The notes below the pieces were generated by a model, which was not told the origin of the DNA, ran no database searches, and saw nothing but the letters and a program-made list of their open reading frames with translations. DNA of 64,000 bases from Syngnathus acus. Taxonomy: Eukaryota; Chordata; Actinopteri; Syngnathiformes; Syngnathidae. Positions 14,401-26,149 of the stretch are shown here, one piece after another (the stretch's first letter is position 1; every line of letters begins with the position of its first letter). Position numbers and translations under genes: made by a program. The DNA lies in assembly GCF_901709675.1 (NCBI RefSeq), contig NC_051089.1, positions 871,476-935,475 on the forward strand, read 5' to 3'.

Positions 14401-15003
14401 AAGGAGCCAGGTGTTTCAATCGCAACACAACAACAACACAGGTATACAAAGTCAAATGTCATTCTTGCCAGTTTGGTCAATGCACACATGGAAAGGAAGA
14501 AAAAGGTACTCGATTTTGGCCCATTTTCTAACATGCTTTGAATCAAACCTTTCCAGACTTAAGTGTGCCAGTGTCCAATTATTTCTAAATCCGAATCTTA
14601 CCTGACAATTCTAATCACACTTGAAAATGATAATGAACCGTTTTTATGTTTGAACAAACATCAAAAGGCATGCTACTTCAAAATGATTTAGAAAAATGAA
14701 TTGGAGGCATGGGGGTGGGGGGGACATTCGGAAGGTGGGGGCTGATGCCTTAATGTCCTTAATTGTTAACTACGTCCATGTATCATCACGAATTCCCAAT
14801 TTATCACATATAGTCTTCCATACTGAAAATCATCCTTTGACGTTACAATGAAATTGAATTGGGCTTAATGTGTTTTCTGTTAAGGTGTAAAGGTGCGTGC
14901 GCATGGGTCCGTGTTAAGGTGGGCATATTTTTGAACGGGGGAGGCACGGAGGGGTCCCCCCCCCCCACCACCACCACCACCGCCAACTACGCCCCTCACT
15001 CAC

Positions 15004-16012
15004 CTCGTTTGTCGTGCACTCTGACGATGATCTCCACCAGCGGCTCGGTCTCTCGGTCCAGCCGGCGTGCAATGACAATATCCCCGGTGTCCCTGCCCAC
15101 GCTGACCGGCGAGCTCTCCGCGTCCATCAGCTCGAAGGCGGCCGCCTGGAAGCGCACCGGGTTCAGGTTCATCACCACCGAGCCGATGCCCGCGTCCTCC
15201 GACACGTTGATGAAAAGCGGGCTGCTCTCCGCGTCCTGGACGGACCTGGATGCCCGGGCGGGGGGCGCTTTGTCCCGGGTGGCACGGGGCCATTGGCGAG
15301 GGCTGACTTCCACGTTGACGCCTCCGCTGGTGCGAGGCGGCCAGCCTCGGTCCCGCGCGAACACGGTGAACTTGATGGGTCCGTCCCGGCCCAGGATGGA
15401 GTCCACCAGGAGGATGTCGCCGCTTTTGGGCACCACGTAGAACGTGCCGTTCTTGGGCATGGCGAAGTAGAAGAGCTCCGCGTTCTTGCCGCTGTCCTCG
15501 TCCCGCGCCGTCACCGTGTAGACCACCGTGCGCAGCGGCGTGGCGTCGTCCAGGCTCAGCCTCACGTCGCTGTCCTGGAAGGCTGGCCGGTGGTCGTTGA
15601 TGTCCAGCACGTCCACTTTGACGGCCGCCGCCTCCCCGCACGAGCCGGCGCAGCACATGCCGATCCCCAGCTCGTATTCAGCCCGCTCCTCCCGGTCCAG
15701 AACGTCGCTCGTCCTGAGCAGGATGTGACCGCGGTTGTGGTGCGCCAAGACGCGAAACTTGTCGGCGCCGTCGCCCACGAGGCTCCAGTGCGGCTCGGAG
15801 ACGCCGGCGCCGCACTGCCGCCGCTGGGAATTCAGCCTCCGCAGCGGCACGCTCAGCCCGTTGACCCGAGAACCCGGCGACGCGTTCTCAAACACATGGC
15901 CGTGGAAGAAGGGCACCGGAACCGGCGCGGGCTCCGGCAGCGGCGCAGGCTCCCCGGTCCTGTTGGCGAGCGCGCACGACAGCAAAAACGGCAAAAGACT
16001 TCCCCAGATCAT
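15004..16012 (-). CDS. Large cadherin (Fat/Dachsous/DN-cadherin-like), first coding exon, partial
   Basis: A homophilic adhesion-type receptor; only its N-terminal 336 codons are here. The protein opens with a signal peptide (MIWGSLLPFLLSCALA, likely cleaved before NRTG), followed by extracellular cadherin repeats. Calcium-binding motifs appear in order: LDREERAEYEL, DINDHRPAF (the DxNDxxP linker), ARDEDSGKNAEL, FARDRGWPP, then LDRETEPL at the end. A CC-rich insert (MCCAGSC) lies in the first repeat. The exon ends GACAAACGAG|GTGAGT, a strong donor with phase 1, so the protein continues beyond the window. The start is the first ATG of the frame and gives a good signal peptide. The single large GC-rich exon and repeat style fit Fat, Dachsous or non-mammalian DN-cadherin types better than clustered protocadherins. 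The exact family is unresolved. Confidence 0.82.
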
Positions 16013-17707
16013 GACGAGCGCCTTTCACCAGCACAGCGCCAACTCCACGGAGGCACCCATGGGTGCACTCATCGCACGCCTCCCTCACGGGATGGATGGA
16101 GGGAGGAATGGAGGGAGGGAGGGAGGTTGCCTTGGGCCGCTTCAAATCCTCCAATGCCCAAAGAAACTAATTGCAAAGAAACCGAGCGGAGCAGTGAGGC
16201 GTCACACTCGAGGATGCACTGTTCTGCTCGGGAGAACTTTGCGCGTCCGCCTCCTCTTCTCCTTCTTTCTCTTCTCCCGCGCTCTCTCAACGGCGCGCGC
16301 CCCCGAGAGCGTAAGTGGGGGCTTCTTACATCACTGGGGCGCGCACAGCTCCTCTCGCTGCATCTTCCTGCTCGCAAGCACGCGTGATCAGCCTCGCAAT
16401 TGACACGGGGCGGCGTGCACGCGCGTGCGCATTTGACAGACATCTATTCATTTTGAGCGCGCGTGTCAATGCGTGCGCGTGGGTGGGTAGGTCATGCGGG
16501 GGACCAGACCCCAGCCCCTCGTCACGTTGATCAATGTCCGGCCCTGCACACACCTCCCATCACTCTTGTCCCCAATAACACGTCACTTGAGTGGATTAAA
16601 ATAATTCCGAAATCGATTCACTAAAGTGCTTCTGGCTGCTGCTTGCTTGCTGGCTGGCTGGCTGGCTGCGTGTGTGCGCGCGCGGAGTGAGGAAAATAAA
16701 GGCCTGCAGGGTGACAGTCAAGTGGTGGAAGTGGTTTAGTAAAATGTAAAACAATCTCTTGCCATTAAGAGTTTAAAATGAAGGTTTGAAGTCAGCGCTA
16801 GGGTTTCAAAGTATATAGTAAGAAGCATGCCCAAAGTGAACCGTCCAATTATGAGAATCAAAGAGAAAACAATGACGTGCTCCACATAAACTTCAAATAA
16901 TGTTCAACCCAAATGTAATTTTCATCTCATTTTTAGTAGACCCCAAGATGAGTGTGCGGTAAAATTCTGGCCCTCTGACAAATTGAGTTGGTGAGCCAGG
17001 TTTGAAGTCCGGTGCAACCAGAGTTTGGGTCGGGTGGTTGCAGTCAAATGAATTGGCTGATGTTCAAAGTCGGCCTGCAGCGTGTAATCTTGCGAGGAAC
17101 ATGCTGATTTTCAAAAAAAATGGATTTCATGAATGTCATTTGTCAAGTGGATGCGTTGAGACCTTCCCGATCAGATCAAGTTGAATTTTTCAATTTGCTC
17201 TCACAGCCTTTTGTTTGCATGACACTTTTTATCTGAGACCTTCTGCCGACTGGAGCGTCACTCTCAAAATAAAGCCACGCTTGCTCACGACGACGTCAAA
17301 CATGCGACGGGCGGGGCATTGACACTCAATAGGCATCTTCCGGCATGGTTCTGAACGATTGGGGCCCGCCCCACAAACACGCCGCCCGGCCTCGCTTGCG
17401 GTTCCATTCATCTCCGTCCTCCTCCTCTCATCAGGCCGGCAAATCTCGATTAGGCAATTAACGCCTCCCTCCGCACGCCCACCTTCCCAATCAGAGCGCG
17501 TGTCCCCCGTATCGAGTGAGGCCAAGTGGGGAAGGAGGAATGGCTTCATTATCCGCGCGCACGCTAGCACCTGCGGCGCCACACGGCTACCGAGGGAAAT
17601 ATCTGCGCATAAAACAGACGAGCGAGGGGGCGGACGAGCAAAGTGGGCACGTTGCGAGCCACGACGTGACTGACGACACCAGAGCTATTTTTTGACCCAC
17701 TACCTCA
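16013..17707. other. Upstream flank of the cadherin gene
   Basis: GC-rich near the cadherin start (16013-16560, many CpG, consistent with a promoter or 5' UTR on the minus strand), with GGAT/GGGA tetranucleotide runs near 16090 and CTGG repeats near 16645. No TATA box can be assigned and no gene is seen in the rest. Confidence 0.35.
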
Positions 17708-18032
17708 CAGGTGTCAAACACAAGGCCCGGGGGCCAGATACGGCCCGCCACGTCATTTTATGTGGCCCGCCAAGACAAATTGCGCATCAAATTCGTGTGT
17801 CATGACTAGAATTGCAAATTGTCCTCACTTTTAATATCTTTTTTTTTTTTAAATATTTGACCAGTTTTTACTCCTCTGATTTGAAAACGAGTTATTTGTC
17901 TGTTTGTTTTGTCGCTTTTACTGTATATAATGAGGTGCTCAAACATTTAATTGGGTTGACAGTCATAATGGCCCTCCGAAAGAAGCTATGACTACAATGC
18001 AGCCCGCAAAAAAAATGAGTTTGACTCCCCTG
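17708..18032 (+). mobile_element. hAT-like non-autonomous element, copy 1
   Basis: It begins CAGGTGTCAAACACAAGGCC and ends TGAGTTTGACTCCCCTG, so the CAG..CTG and GTCAAA/TTTGAC ends are inverted repeats of hAT type. The interior has GGCCCGGGGGCCAGATACGG. It is about 325 bp with no transposase. A near-identical opening block is found inverted at the far end of copy 2. Confidence 0.7.
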
Positions 18033-18229
18033 CACTACATTAACAAGTACGTGACATTTGCATCGCATTACATACTAGCTAGGTAGGCTATTGCACTGGC
18101 AATGTGACCTACTACATTATCCACTGTATGAGCTACGAGTTCTACTTCACTCGCTACTTAACCTTTGGTGACCTATCACACGCTACTATGTAGCCTAGCA
18201 ACTCATTGAGCTAGTAAATGAGCAACTTT
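18033..18229. repeat. Decayed CTAC-rich minisatellite
   Basis: Words such as CTACTAC, ACCTACT, GCTACT and GAGCTA recur irregularly. Similar words flank both hAT-like elements (before 17708 and after 18557), which suggests that the two elements inserted into one older tandem array. Confidence 0.4.
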
Positions 18230-18557
18230 CAGGGGTGTCAAATTCATTTTTGTCACGGGCCGCATCGTAGTCACAGTTTCCTTATGACTGTCAACCCAAA
18301 TAAATGTAGGAACGCCTCACATTATATATATATATATATATATATATAGTATAAGATACAAACAAACTGACAAATTCTTCATTTTCAAATCAAACTAGTG
18401 GAAACTTTGCAAATGTTTAAAAAAAGATGATTTTTAAAAGTGAAGACAATTTGTAATTTGAGTAATGACATACATTTGATGCACAATTTGTCTTTGCGGG
18501 CCACAGAAAATGATGTGGCGGGCCGTATCTGGCCCCCGGGCCTTGAGTTTGACAGCA
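18230..18557 (-). mobile_element. hAT-like non-autonomous element, copy 2 (inverted)
   Basis: It begins CAGGGGTGTCAAATTCATTT and ends with GGCCTTGAGTTTGACAGCAG, that is, copy 1 in reverse orientation. An (AT)n run of about 26 bases lies at 18323-18348. No coding capacity. Confidence 0.7.
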
Positions 18558-20568
18558 GCGAACTACATAATCTACGATCTGACCCCCGCAAGCTCGTATG
18601 GGACCTGCACCTGTGAGTTTGACTTTGCGACCTACTTGATGAACTAAAAAGTGAGCCGCTGTGTGCCGTGCACGACCGACCAAATCGGCGACGTGACCTG
18701 AGGGGGACAAATGACGTGATTATCCAGACGTATAGTCTCACCTGCAGCACAGCAGCAGCTACCGAGGGAAATATGTCGGGAGAAAACAAAGGAGGCGGCG
18801 GAGACGTTCGGCTGGGCTTTGCGCTGGAGCCGATTGGATGATTGTTGCGGATCAGAATGTGGAAAGCCGCAGCGGCTACACGAATTCTAATCTGGTTCTT
18901 GTGAAATAAATGCAGACTCTCGCGCTGGACTCCAGATATGCCAACAAGCGCTCACATTTGCTATTAAAGAAGCCTGCCGAGCTCATAAAGCTTTTATGAG
19001 TCAAACGTGAACATCTGCGCTGTGTTCACGAGCCTGTTAGGTCTTTGAAATAAAACCTGGGCTGACATGAGCGTATACCATAAAGGAGAATCACGAGGGC
19101 CCGGATGTGGAGGAGGAAACATCTCCACTCGGGGCCGGATGTGGAACGGGGCCTGCCTGTCCGAGTCACTTCGGAGGAGAAGATTGGCGCTCTCTTGTTA
19201 ATAATGCATGAAAAGATTCATTTTGTTTTCAATATTCAAGTGCGGGAGGCTACGGATGATGCTCAGCAACTTTGACGCAAGAAACATCGGGCATGGGTCC
19301 ATAATCAAGATATGTTGCGCAATACTTGATCAACAATGTAGGCATGAGTGTAATCGCCACTAAATAGCTCCAACTTTTACTCAATTAAATGACATACGGC
19401 AGCCACAAAACAAGCTAAATCTTTTAAACAGTCTCCATTTTGTCACAGGAAAATGTTCCTTTTTATGACTTCGAGAAATGTGCTAATGCAAGTCTTGGGT
19501 AAATCAATTCATCTCTGAACTTTCACACGCATAGTTTACACATAGCGGATAAAGTATGTTGAAGCAAACGAGGCCACGTACAGCATTCAGGAATAATCAA
19601 TCGATGCCAATGCATAACATTTTTTTTTTTTTTTTTTTTTAAAGTTTGTTGGGCTTACTTACCAGGCAACTTGAGTTCCATCCGACGGGTCCACGCTGCA
19701 GCGTTTGCTTGTTTATTTTCCATGTACATTTCATGTTGTGCACGTGCAAACAAATGAGTCCAATAGCGAAGTTCGCCGTCCAAACAAACTTTTGCTCCTT
19801 CCTGTCAAACGCAGCTACCTGATTCATTCAACAGAGCACGTCGCGTTCAGGGGCGGCGCGCACACCAAGTCACGTGCTGACCCGAACGCAAAACCTTGGC
19901 CACTAGGTGGCTCAATCGCCCATTTTTAATTAGCCTGAAACAAAAATAGAATGAAGCAAAATAGTCGCTCCAACAAAGTGACACTACAAAGTGTCCATCT
20001 AAATAAGCAAGTACATGTCACGAGGCATTAAGGAACTTATTACATATTTGACATATTTATCTATGTGAATGATTACATTACATTTTCATGTTAGTGAATA
20101 TTTTGCGTTCCCCCTCACAAAAGCAAAACGTCCGCTAGTCATTAAAACTTTTTCCCCTTTGTGGAAAGTTTTGGTGCTGAAGGACGCTGTCTGGGGGCCA
20201 GCGGGCTCTCGAGTTGATCTTCCTGACAGCTTCCTCTTCATCCTCCTCCTCCTCCTCCTCATCCATGTGATGGGACTGTTGTTGTGTCTAAGTGACTCCA
20301 TTTGGCCAATTAGCACTCGTCAGAAAGCTTTGCTCCACTATGCCCCTCCCACACCCCCAATACCGCTCCGACCAAACAAGTCAGCCGATATGCGGGCGTG
20401 ACCTGACCGTCCCTCGCCTCGCCGTCAAAAACGTCATAAAGCACCACTCCAAACGAGAAGCGACACTCGCTTGATAAATGGCCGGCCGTCGTTTGCCCTT
20501 GGCGCCGCCGCGTCTGTTTGGCCGTAAAAATTAGAGCAGATATGGAAGCTAATGATGGGGCCTGCCAT

Positions 20569-20583
20569 ATTTGCATATGCAAA
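20569..20583. promoter_or_regulatory. Octamer palindrome, candidate POU-factor site
   Basis: ATTTGCATATGCAAA holds two overlapping octamer-like half-sites; positions 20570-20583 form a perfect 14-bp palindrome. It sits in a stretch with TAATGATG and CCTAATTAAG, homeodomain-type cores. Such clusters are typical of developmental enhancers. Function is inferred. Confidence 0.35.
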
Positions 20584-20699
20584 GAGAACGTCACTTAGAG
20601 CCTAATTAAGGGAGACCGGCGGCCCCGAAGAGCGGCGGGCTTATTTGGCCTAACGAGGCCCGTCCTGGTCATCAGAACCCCGTCACGCATCAAACGCAC

Positions 20700-20950
20700 T
20701 TAGTCACTGGAGGGAAGCGTATTGGATCGTAATTGGACTAAATCATATCACGGCGCAATTGGAGCGAGTCTTATCGTTTCTTAATTCCAGTAAATTGTAT
20801 CGCATCATAATTAGATTGTATCACATGGTCTCCGGAGTCAAACATACGGTATTGCATCGTTACCGAAGCGAATCAAATCACGTTACACTTGAAACGCACA
20901 AAGTTACCAGACTGAATCGTATCACGTGGTAACTGGAGTCAAATGATTTC
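20700..20950. repeat. Decayed minisatellite, irregular unit of roughly 30-40 bp
   Basis: Words such as TAATTGGA, GAATCGTATCACGTGGTAAC, TTGTATCACATGGT and GGAGTCAAA recur with drift over 250 bases. The pattern looks like an old tandem array with no recognisable family. Confidence 0.45.
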
Positions 20951-23900
20951 TCAATGGCCGCTGTCTTAATTGGGCCAACATGTATAACATTTATTTCTAC
21001 AATTATGATTGGACACCACAAATGTTAGCATGAAACACAAATACTATATGTTGTCATCCTTGCTAGCTCTTGAGAAAAAAAAAAAGACATTTAAAATAAA
21101 AATGAAACAATAAGTATCCTAATTGGAGTAAACCATACTGCATGCTACCAAAATTGTAGCAAGTTGTCTTTAATCATGGCAAGCGTGGCTTATTAACACA
21201 AATTTATGTTCATGTCACTTCTTAGGACATGAACAACATTGTTTATAAGTGCAAGTTAATGCAGTCAAGTGGCAAGAAAACAACATTTAAAAAGCAAAAA
21301 AGAAGCTCCTCTTCAACAAACGCTAACAAGCGGAGCTTAATTAGCCGCTAACGAGCTAGCCGGGGCCAATCCCCGGAGCCATCCTCCTTTTCCAAAGTCC
21401 TTCCTTGACACTGCGAGAAGGCAAACATGGGCCGACAGCGGCGTTCGGGGGGGAAATGTCCGCCCTCGGTGGTCAATTAATTAAGGTAAGCGAGTGTCCG
21501 TGCGGCTTTGCGTTGTCGCTGTGGCAACCGTTAGCGCGATGCTAGCAGAAAGAGGAGACAACGCGGACTCAAAAGGCGGGAGAATACAGAGAAATGGGAA
21601 ATGATTCTATACAGACGGCGATGCTTGTTTAACTTAAGGCACTATTTTAAGCAGGAAACTTCCAGAATAATTGAACGGCCTCTTGCACCGTTTAATTAGA
21701 ATTTCCGGTGAGATGAATAGAGATGAATCATCTTTGTTTGAAAAAGTCTCAAAAGCTTTCATTCCTCTCATTAATGTTTTTCGCTAGGAAGGTTAGTCAG
21801 TCTTGCTTATTATTATTTCGAAGACTCATTAATTCTCTTTTTATGCACTCTCACCAGCCACATCTTTCGTTACGCAAGAAACTTTTATTTTGAATGGATG
21901 ATAAGTGTAGGCAATAACATGATAACAATAATAATTTTGGAAGCCATGATCATTATTATTTGGAAATGTTTTAATGTTAAGAACGATGGAAAACATTTCA
22001 TTATCTCAAATTCTGCACTTGGTATTTTTAATTGATTGGCATTTTTTTCCAAGAACGTTGAATCCACATAACAATGGCGTCAATAATTGACCTAAGTTTT
22101 TAATATACACATATATTTTAAAGCATATAATTTCTCATGAATAATTGCTGTGTCAATATTATCCGCTTCCTACATTTGCATGCTTTTTTTCCCTTCTTTT
22201 GATGCTACGACATCAGGTCACACTATACGTGATTTCGACGTAAGTGGCAAATGGCTCCATTGTACGGAACTCTAAAGCGTGTAAACGTGTTGTCAAGGAG
22301 CTATATTTGCTGCCCACTTTTCTTTGCCGGTGAGGACTTCTTTTCATCCTCCTGGACACACACACACACATGCACACACACACACCACACACATACATGC
22401 ACCTTTCTCAGGTAAAGGTTACAGACTTGAAGAATGTTCTCATTAGTTCCCATACAACACTGTCAGTGTGAGTGCGTGTGTGAGGATAATGAGCTGCGGG
22501 GGGTGTTGTGAGCTTGCTAACTAACAGTGTGACAACAATCTCCATCAGCGAGCAGCCATCCGTCCCAGCCCAGCCCAGCCCTTCTCAGCCAGCAGGTAGA
22601 AGGTCCATTCTGTTTAATAGCTGGAGCGGCTGTCAATCAACAAAACACTGCTCACGAGTGTCTGCCCGCATGCTTCCGAATGCAAAGCCGATTGCAGCCC
22701 ATGGAGGTTTTGATCTTTTTTAAAACACACCAAAGGTAACAGCTGATCTGTCATAAACATTTTGAATGCTTCAGTTTTGGGCGCTTTTGGTTTTCCAGGA
22801 GAAATAAGTAGAGATTTTTTTTCTTCTCATCAAACTAAATCCAAAAACTGAATCAAAACTGTCGGCACATCTTTCTAACGCTCCAGTTTTAACATACCAG
22901 CTAATAAATTAGTAAATAAGTTAGCAAATAAATAAATAAATAAATAAATAAATAAAATAAAACGGTAGTTAGTAGCGGCCTTAAAATGTAGAACCTGTGC
23001 TTTCTGTGCTATCGTTCTTGCCCGGAATAAACTAGAAGCGTTGGACATGCCGAATTCTCCTTGGGGGAGGTCATCCTGCGCAAGCTGAGGTGTGGTCGCG
23101 AGCCTTGGCAATCCCGTGGCGGGAATAAAAAAGCCAATAGCGCTTTTACTCCGAGACCGGATTCATCCCCCCCGAGGCTTTGGCGGCCACAAGATCAATT
23201 CCTCTTTACGTTCATCATTCCGTCTCTGCTGCCCTTTGCTAAAGCCTCCATCCATTCATCCATCCTCCTCATCTACCCTTCCATTTATCCAGCCTTCCTT
23301 CCCTCCATCCATCCATCTCTCCTACCACCATTTATCTCTTTCTTATACAGCTTCTTCCCACAAGAGCTCAGCTCGCCGTCTTCCTTATCATTTGGCCCGA
23401 GTAGAAGGGACTTGATGACTCTGGTGAAGCAGCATGTGGCTCTTTGACCCAGAATATTCTCATGCCATGATGCAAGTGAAAACAAGCGGAGGTTTGCGAT
23501 GTATTGGGGATGCCGACTCAATGATGACAGCCAAGCCGGCTTGTGACATCCACATTTTTTTTCCATAATTTGACATCATTGAGTTCCGGCTTGCTTACTT
23601 TTAATGTGTCACTTTTAACAGAACAATAACTTTTCTGCTGTGCAATTTAAAGCTGCAAAAAGCCTGCTTTTTATTTCATCATTAAGATCCTGAGGGAAAG
23701 TTTGGAGGCTTCAAATAGTGTCTGTCATTTTCATTGTGTGTGAGTAAAGGTTTGAACGCTGTCATCTTCATTGTGTGTGGATACACACAGAGCCGTAAGC
23801 TCCTTCACGAAAAAAGATTTGTCTTCCAAGCAAGCTACCGCTGAGGCTCTTTGTCTTTATTCTTCTATTGTATCTGCCCCCTTCGTCCCCCTCGACCTTT

Positions 23901-26149
23901 GGTCGCGTGGCAAAAGTCGACTTTCCTAATGAGCGAGCGAGCGAGCGAGCGAACGCCACTGACCGCTTTCAAGCGTCAGCCGGCCTTTGTCGGAGGTGTC
24001 AAAGCCGTGCCGTCCTCTTTTTATTGGGACGTTTGCATTACGCGCGCACAGCGGGAGTGTCGACGTATTATCGGCCTCCGCTGCCATTTATTTACTTTAG
24101 AGATGCTGGGTAAAGATGTTGAAACAGCAGGAGGAAAGCACCATTCTTCTGTAATCATCAAATAAATTCTCCTGTGGGAGAAAAAAAACAAAAAAACTTT
24201 TGGTTTGAACTTTAGAACAAACACCACAATTGAGCTCCCTTGTTCTGTTCCAGACCGCCACTGCGTTATTGATGAAATTTGCAATGGAGCAACCTCACAT
24301 TTGTTTGACTGCATAATACCAATGCAATATGCATGTGAGAAGCGGGGATTATTTTATCCCATGCAGAGCCCTCATCCTCTCATACGTCCGTCCTTCATCT
24401 GTAAGGGAATAAAGGTGACTTGAATGGCTTGTTACGGCATGTCGAGCTGGCTGGCTGGCTGGCTGGCTGGCCGCTAAGTGGCTAACCGGCGTCAATCGTG
24501 GCCAACTGCAGGTCATGTGTGTAATTTGTTCATGTTTATTTTATTGCCGTTGTTCGATTAAGCGTGGCCTCGTCTACATCGGAGGGATTATGATTAAGTG
24601 TGTATGACATGCAAAGGTCACGCAAGGAAAATAGACATGCCGTGAAAAAAATAAAAAGTAATCTCAACTGCAAAAATTAGATCATGACAGTCCACTTGGA
24701 AAAAATAATCACTGCAATAAATCTGAAATATAAAATGAGATCAAATGAAATATGCAATACAATGAAGCGAAATGAAATGTGTCAATAGATTGCCGTTTTC
24801 GCATTAGACTTCATAACACAAACTGGGAGTCAACTGTGAGCAATGCTAAAGCTAACTTCAAGACGGTAAAGGGAAAAACACATTAAGCCTTGAGGGAAAA
24901 TCACCTTGATGATTAGGTGGTGCTGAAGCCTGAACAATACAACAACAACAAAAAGTATTTCCCCTGTAATCGCTGGATGGGCGATGGCGACAACCGCTGT
25001 GAAAGGTTTTAGCCAATTATGATGTTTTCGGTGGTGATGCTATGTCGGGCCGCCCCCTCTACTAAAGTCGAATGGCCATAATTGGCTGCTTGTATTGGCC
25101 GGCCAGACTTTAAAGGTAAAAAACGTAAAAAAAAGTTGACTTGGGTGCCCACGCCAAACCTTGAAACGGCTGACAATGAGGAGGAAAAGTAGACAACCAA
25201 AATGCAGGCAGCATTCCAGCTTGGAAAAGCCTTGCGGTGTCTATTAAGGCAAGGCAGCAGGAAATTGCAATTATTAGCAACATTATACGCCAATGCTCTG
25301 ATGTGGAAAAGGCCCAAGGAGAGAAAGGCTAAGTTCATCGTGATAACATACACACACAAATGTTTATGAGGGTATTATGTGTCAGCAGGCATCGTACAAA
25401 GAGGATTTGCTGCTCTCAAAGCGTGTGAGGCACACTTGATGCCCCCAAAAATATGCACTTGTCGACGGGGATGCCCCTCATACCGTACGTGCGGATGCAT
25501 ACACAAATCTACTTTTGTTTTTTTATTATTATTATTAAAATTCGCTGTTTCCCAAGTGTTAATGACAGCTGACATATGAGCCTCTAACACATTTTTGACT
25601 CGTAATGTTGGCAGCTCTGGGATGTAAACAAAGAAATATCCTTTAACGCATTCATCGTTTTGTATCACTTATGCATATGCACTTATTTTATTAACGACAT
25701 ACTTCAATTATGCAGCACAAATATGAAATAAAACAACGAAAATGTTTTATTTTTAAAATTGATAGCTATTTAAATTTAACTCTCGAGTGTGGAATTTTAA
25801 TGAGGGTCAATTTGATTTGTGTCACAAATGGATGGAGGTGAATGTTTGTGGGGAAAAACATCAAATAAATCTTTTTTTTTTTTTTTTTACTGTACCAAGT
25901 TTACCATTATATCGGATAGATTCGTACAATGAACGTCTAATTTTATTGACCTGAGTCGAGTAGTCCAATGACCGTTGTTTGATTGATTCCGTGTTTCGTG
26001 TCATTTGTCCAAGTGGAGTTGCCGTACCCTTCCGTGCCAGCTCCGCTTGAGTGCGCATTTCCGCCACCGTAGTCATTGCAACTTTTCGTCACTTGCTCGG
26101 TCTTGCCCTAAACCTCTTCTTTATTTTTAATTTTTAATTTATACCGATC

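Larger units (their letters stand above)
1..15003 (-). other. Probable intron 1 of the cadherin gene; no coding exon seen
   Basis: The cadherin exon at 15004-16012 ends in a splice donor pointing to lower coordinates, so this stretch is most simply its first intron, running off the window. No open frame here carries cadherin, EGF or other recognisable domains; the frames present are short and composed of repeats. A very small exon could be missed. It holds a 107-bp-period duplication (521-698), a 63-bp tandem duplication (7143-7268), a MITE-like element (8021-8186), a LINE-like tail (11335-11441), tetranucleotide runs near 4601, 6042, 6361 and 7031, an A-run near 10777, and AT-rich tracts at 8520-8640 and 11150-11300. 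7785-7830 has an octamer and a TAATTA core and could be regulatory. Intron status is inferred. Confidence 0.5.
18558..26149. other. Intergenic region between the cadherin and MHC class I genes
   Basis: No gene is supported. Contents: T-run at 19619-19641; CTCF-like word at 19896-19911; POU-type palindrome at 20570-20583; decayed repeat at 20700-20950; A/T-rich stretches around 21000-22200; (CA)n near 22355-22395; (AAAT)n near 22925-22955; (GAGC)n near 23931-23952; (GGCT)n near 24450-24472; T-run at 25871-25889. The open frames present lack domain content or splice-consistent partners. Confidence 0.5.

Noticed and set aside
15014-16387. 457-codon open frame on the plus strand
   Set aside because: It is antisense to the cadherin exon and reflects its GC-rich codon pattern. 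It has no domain, and the cadherin frame has signal peptide, calcium motifs and a splice donor.
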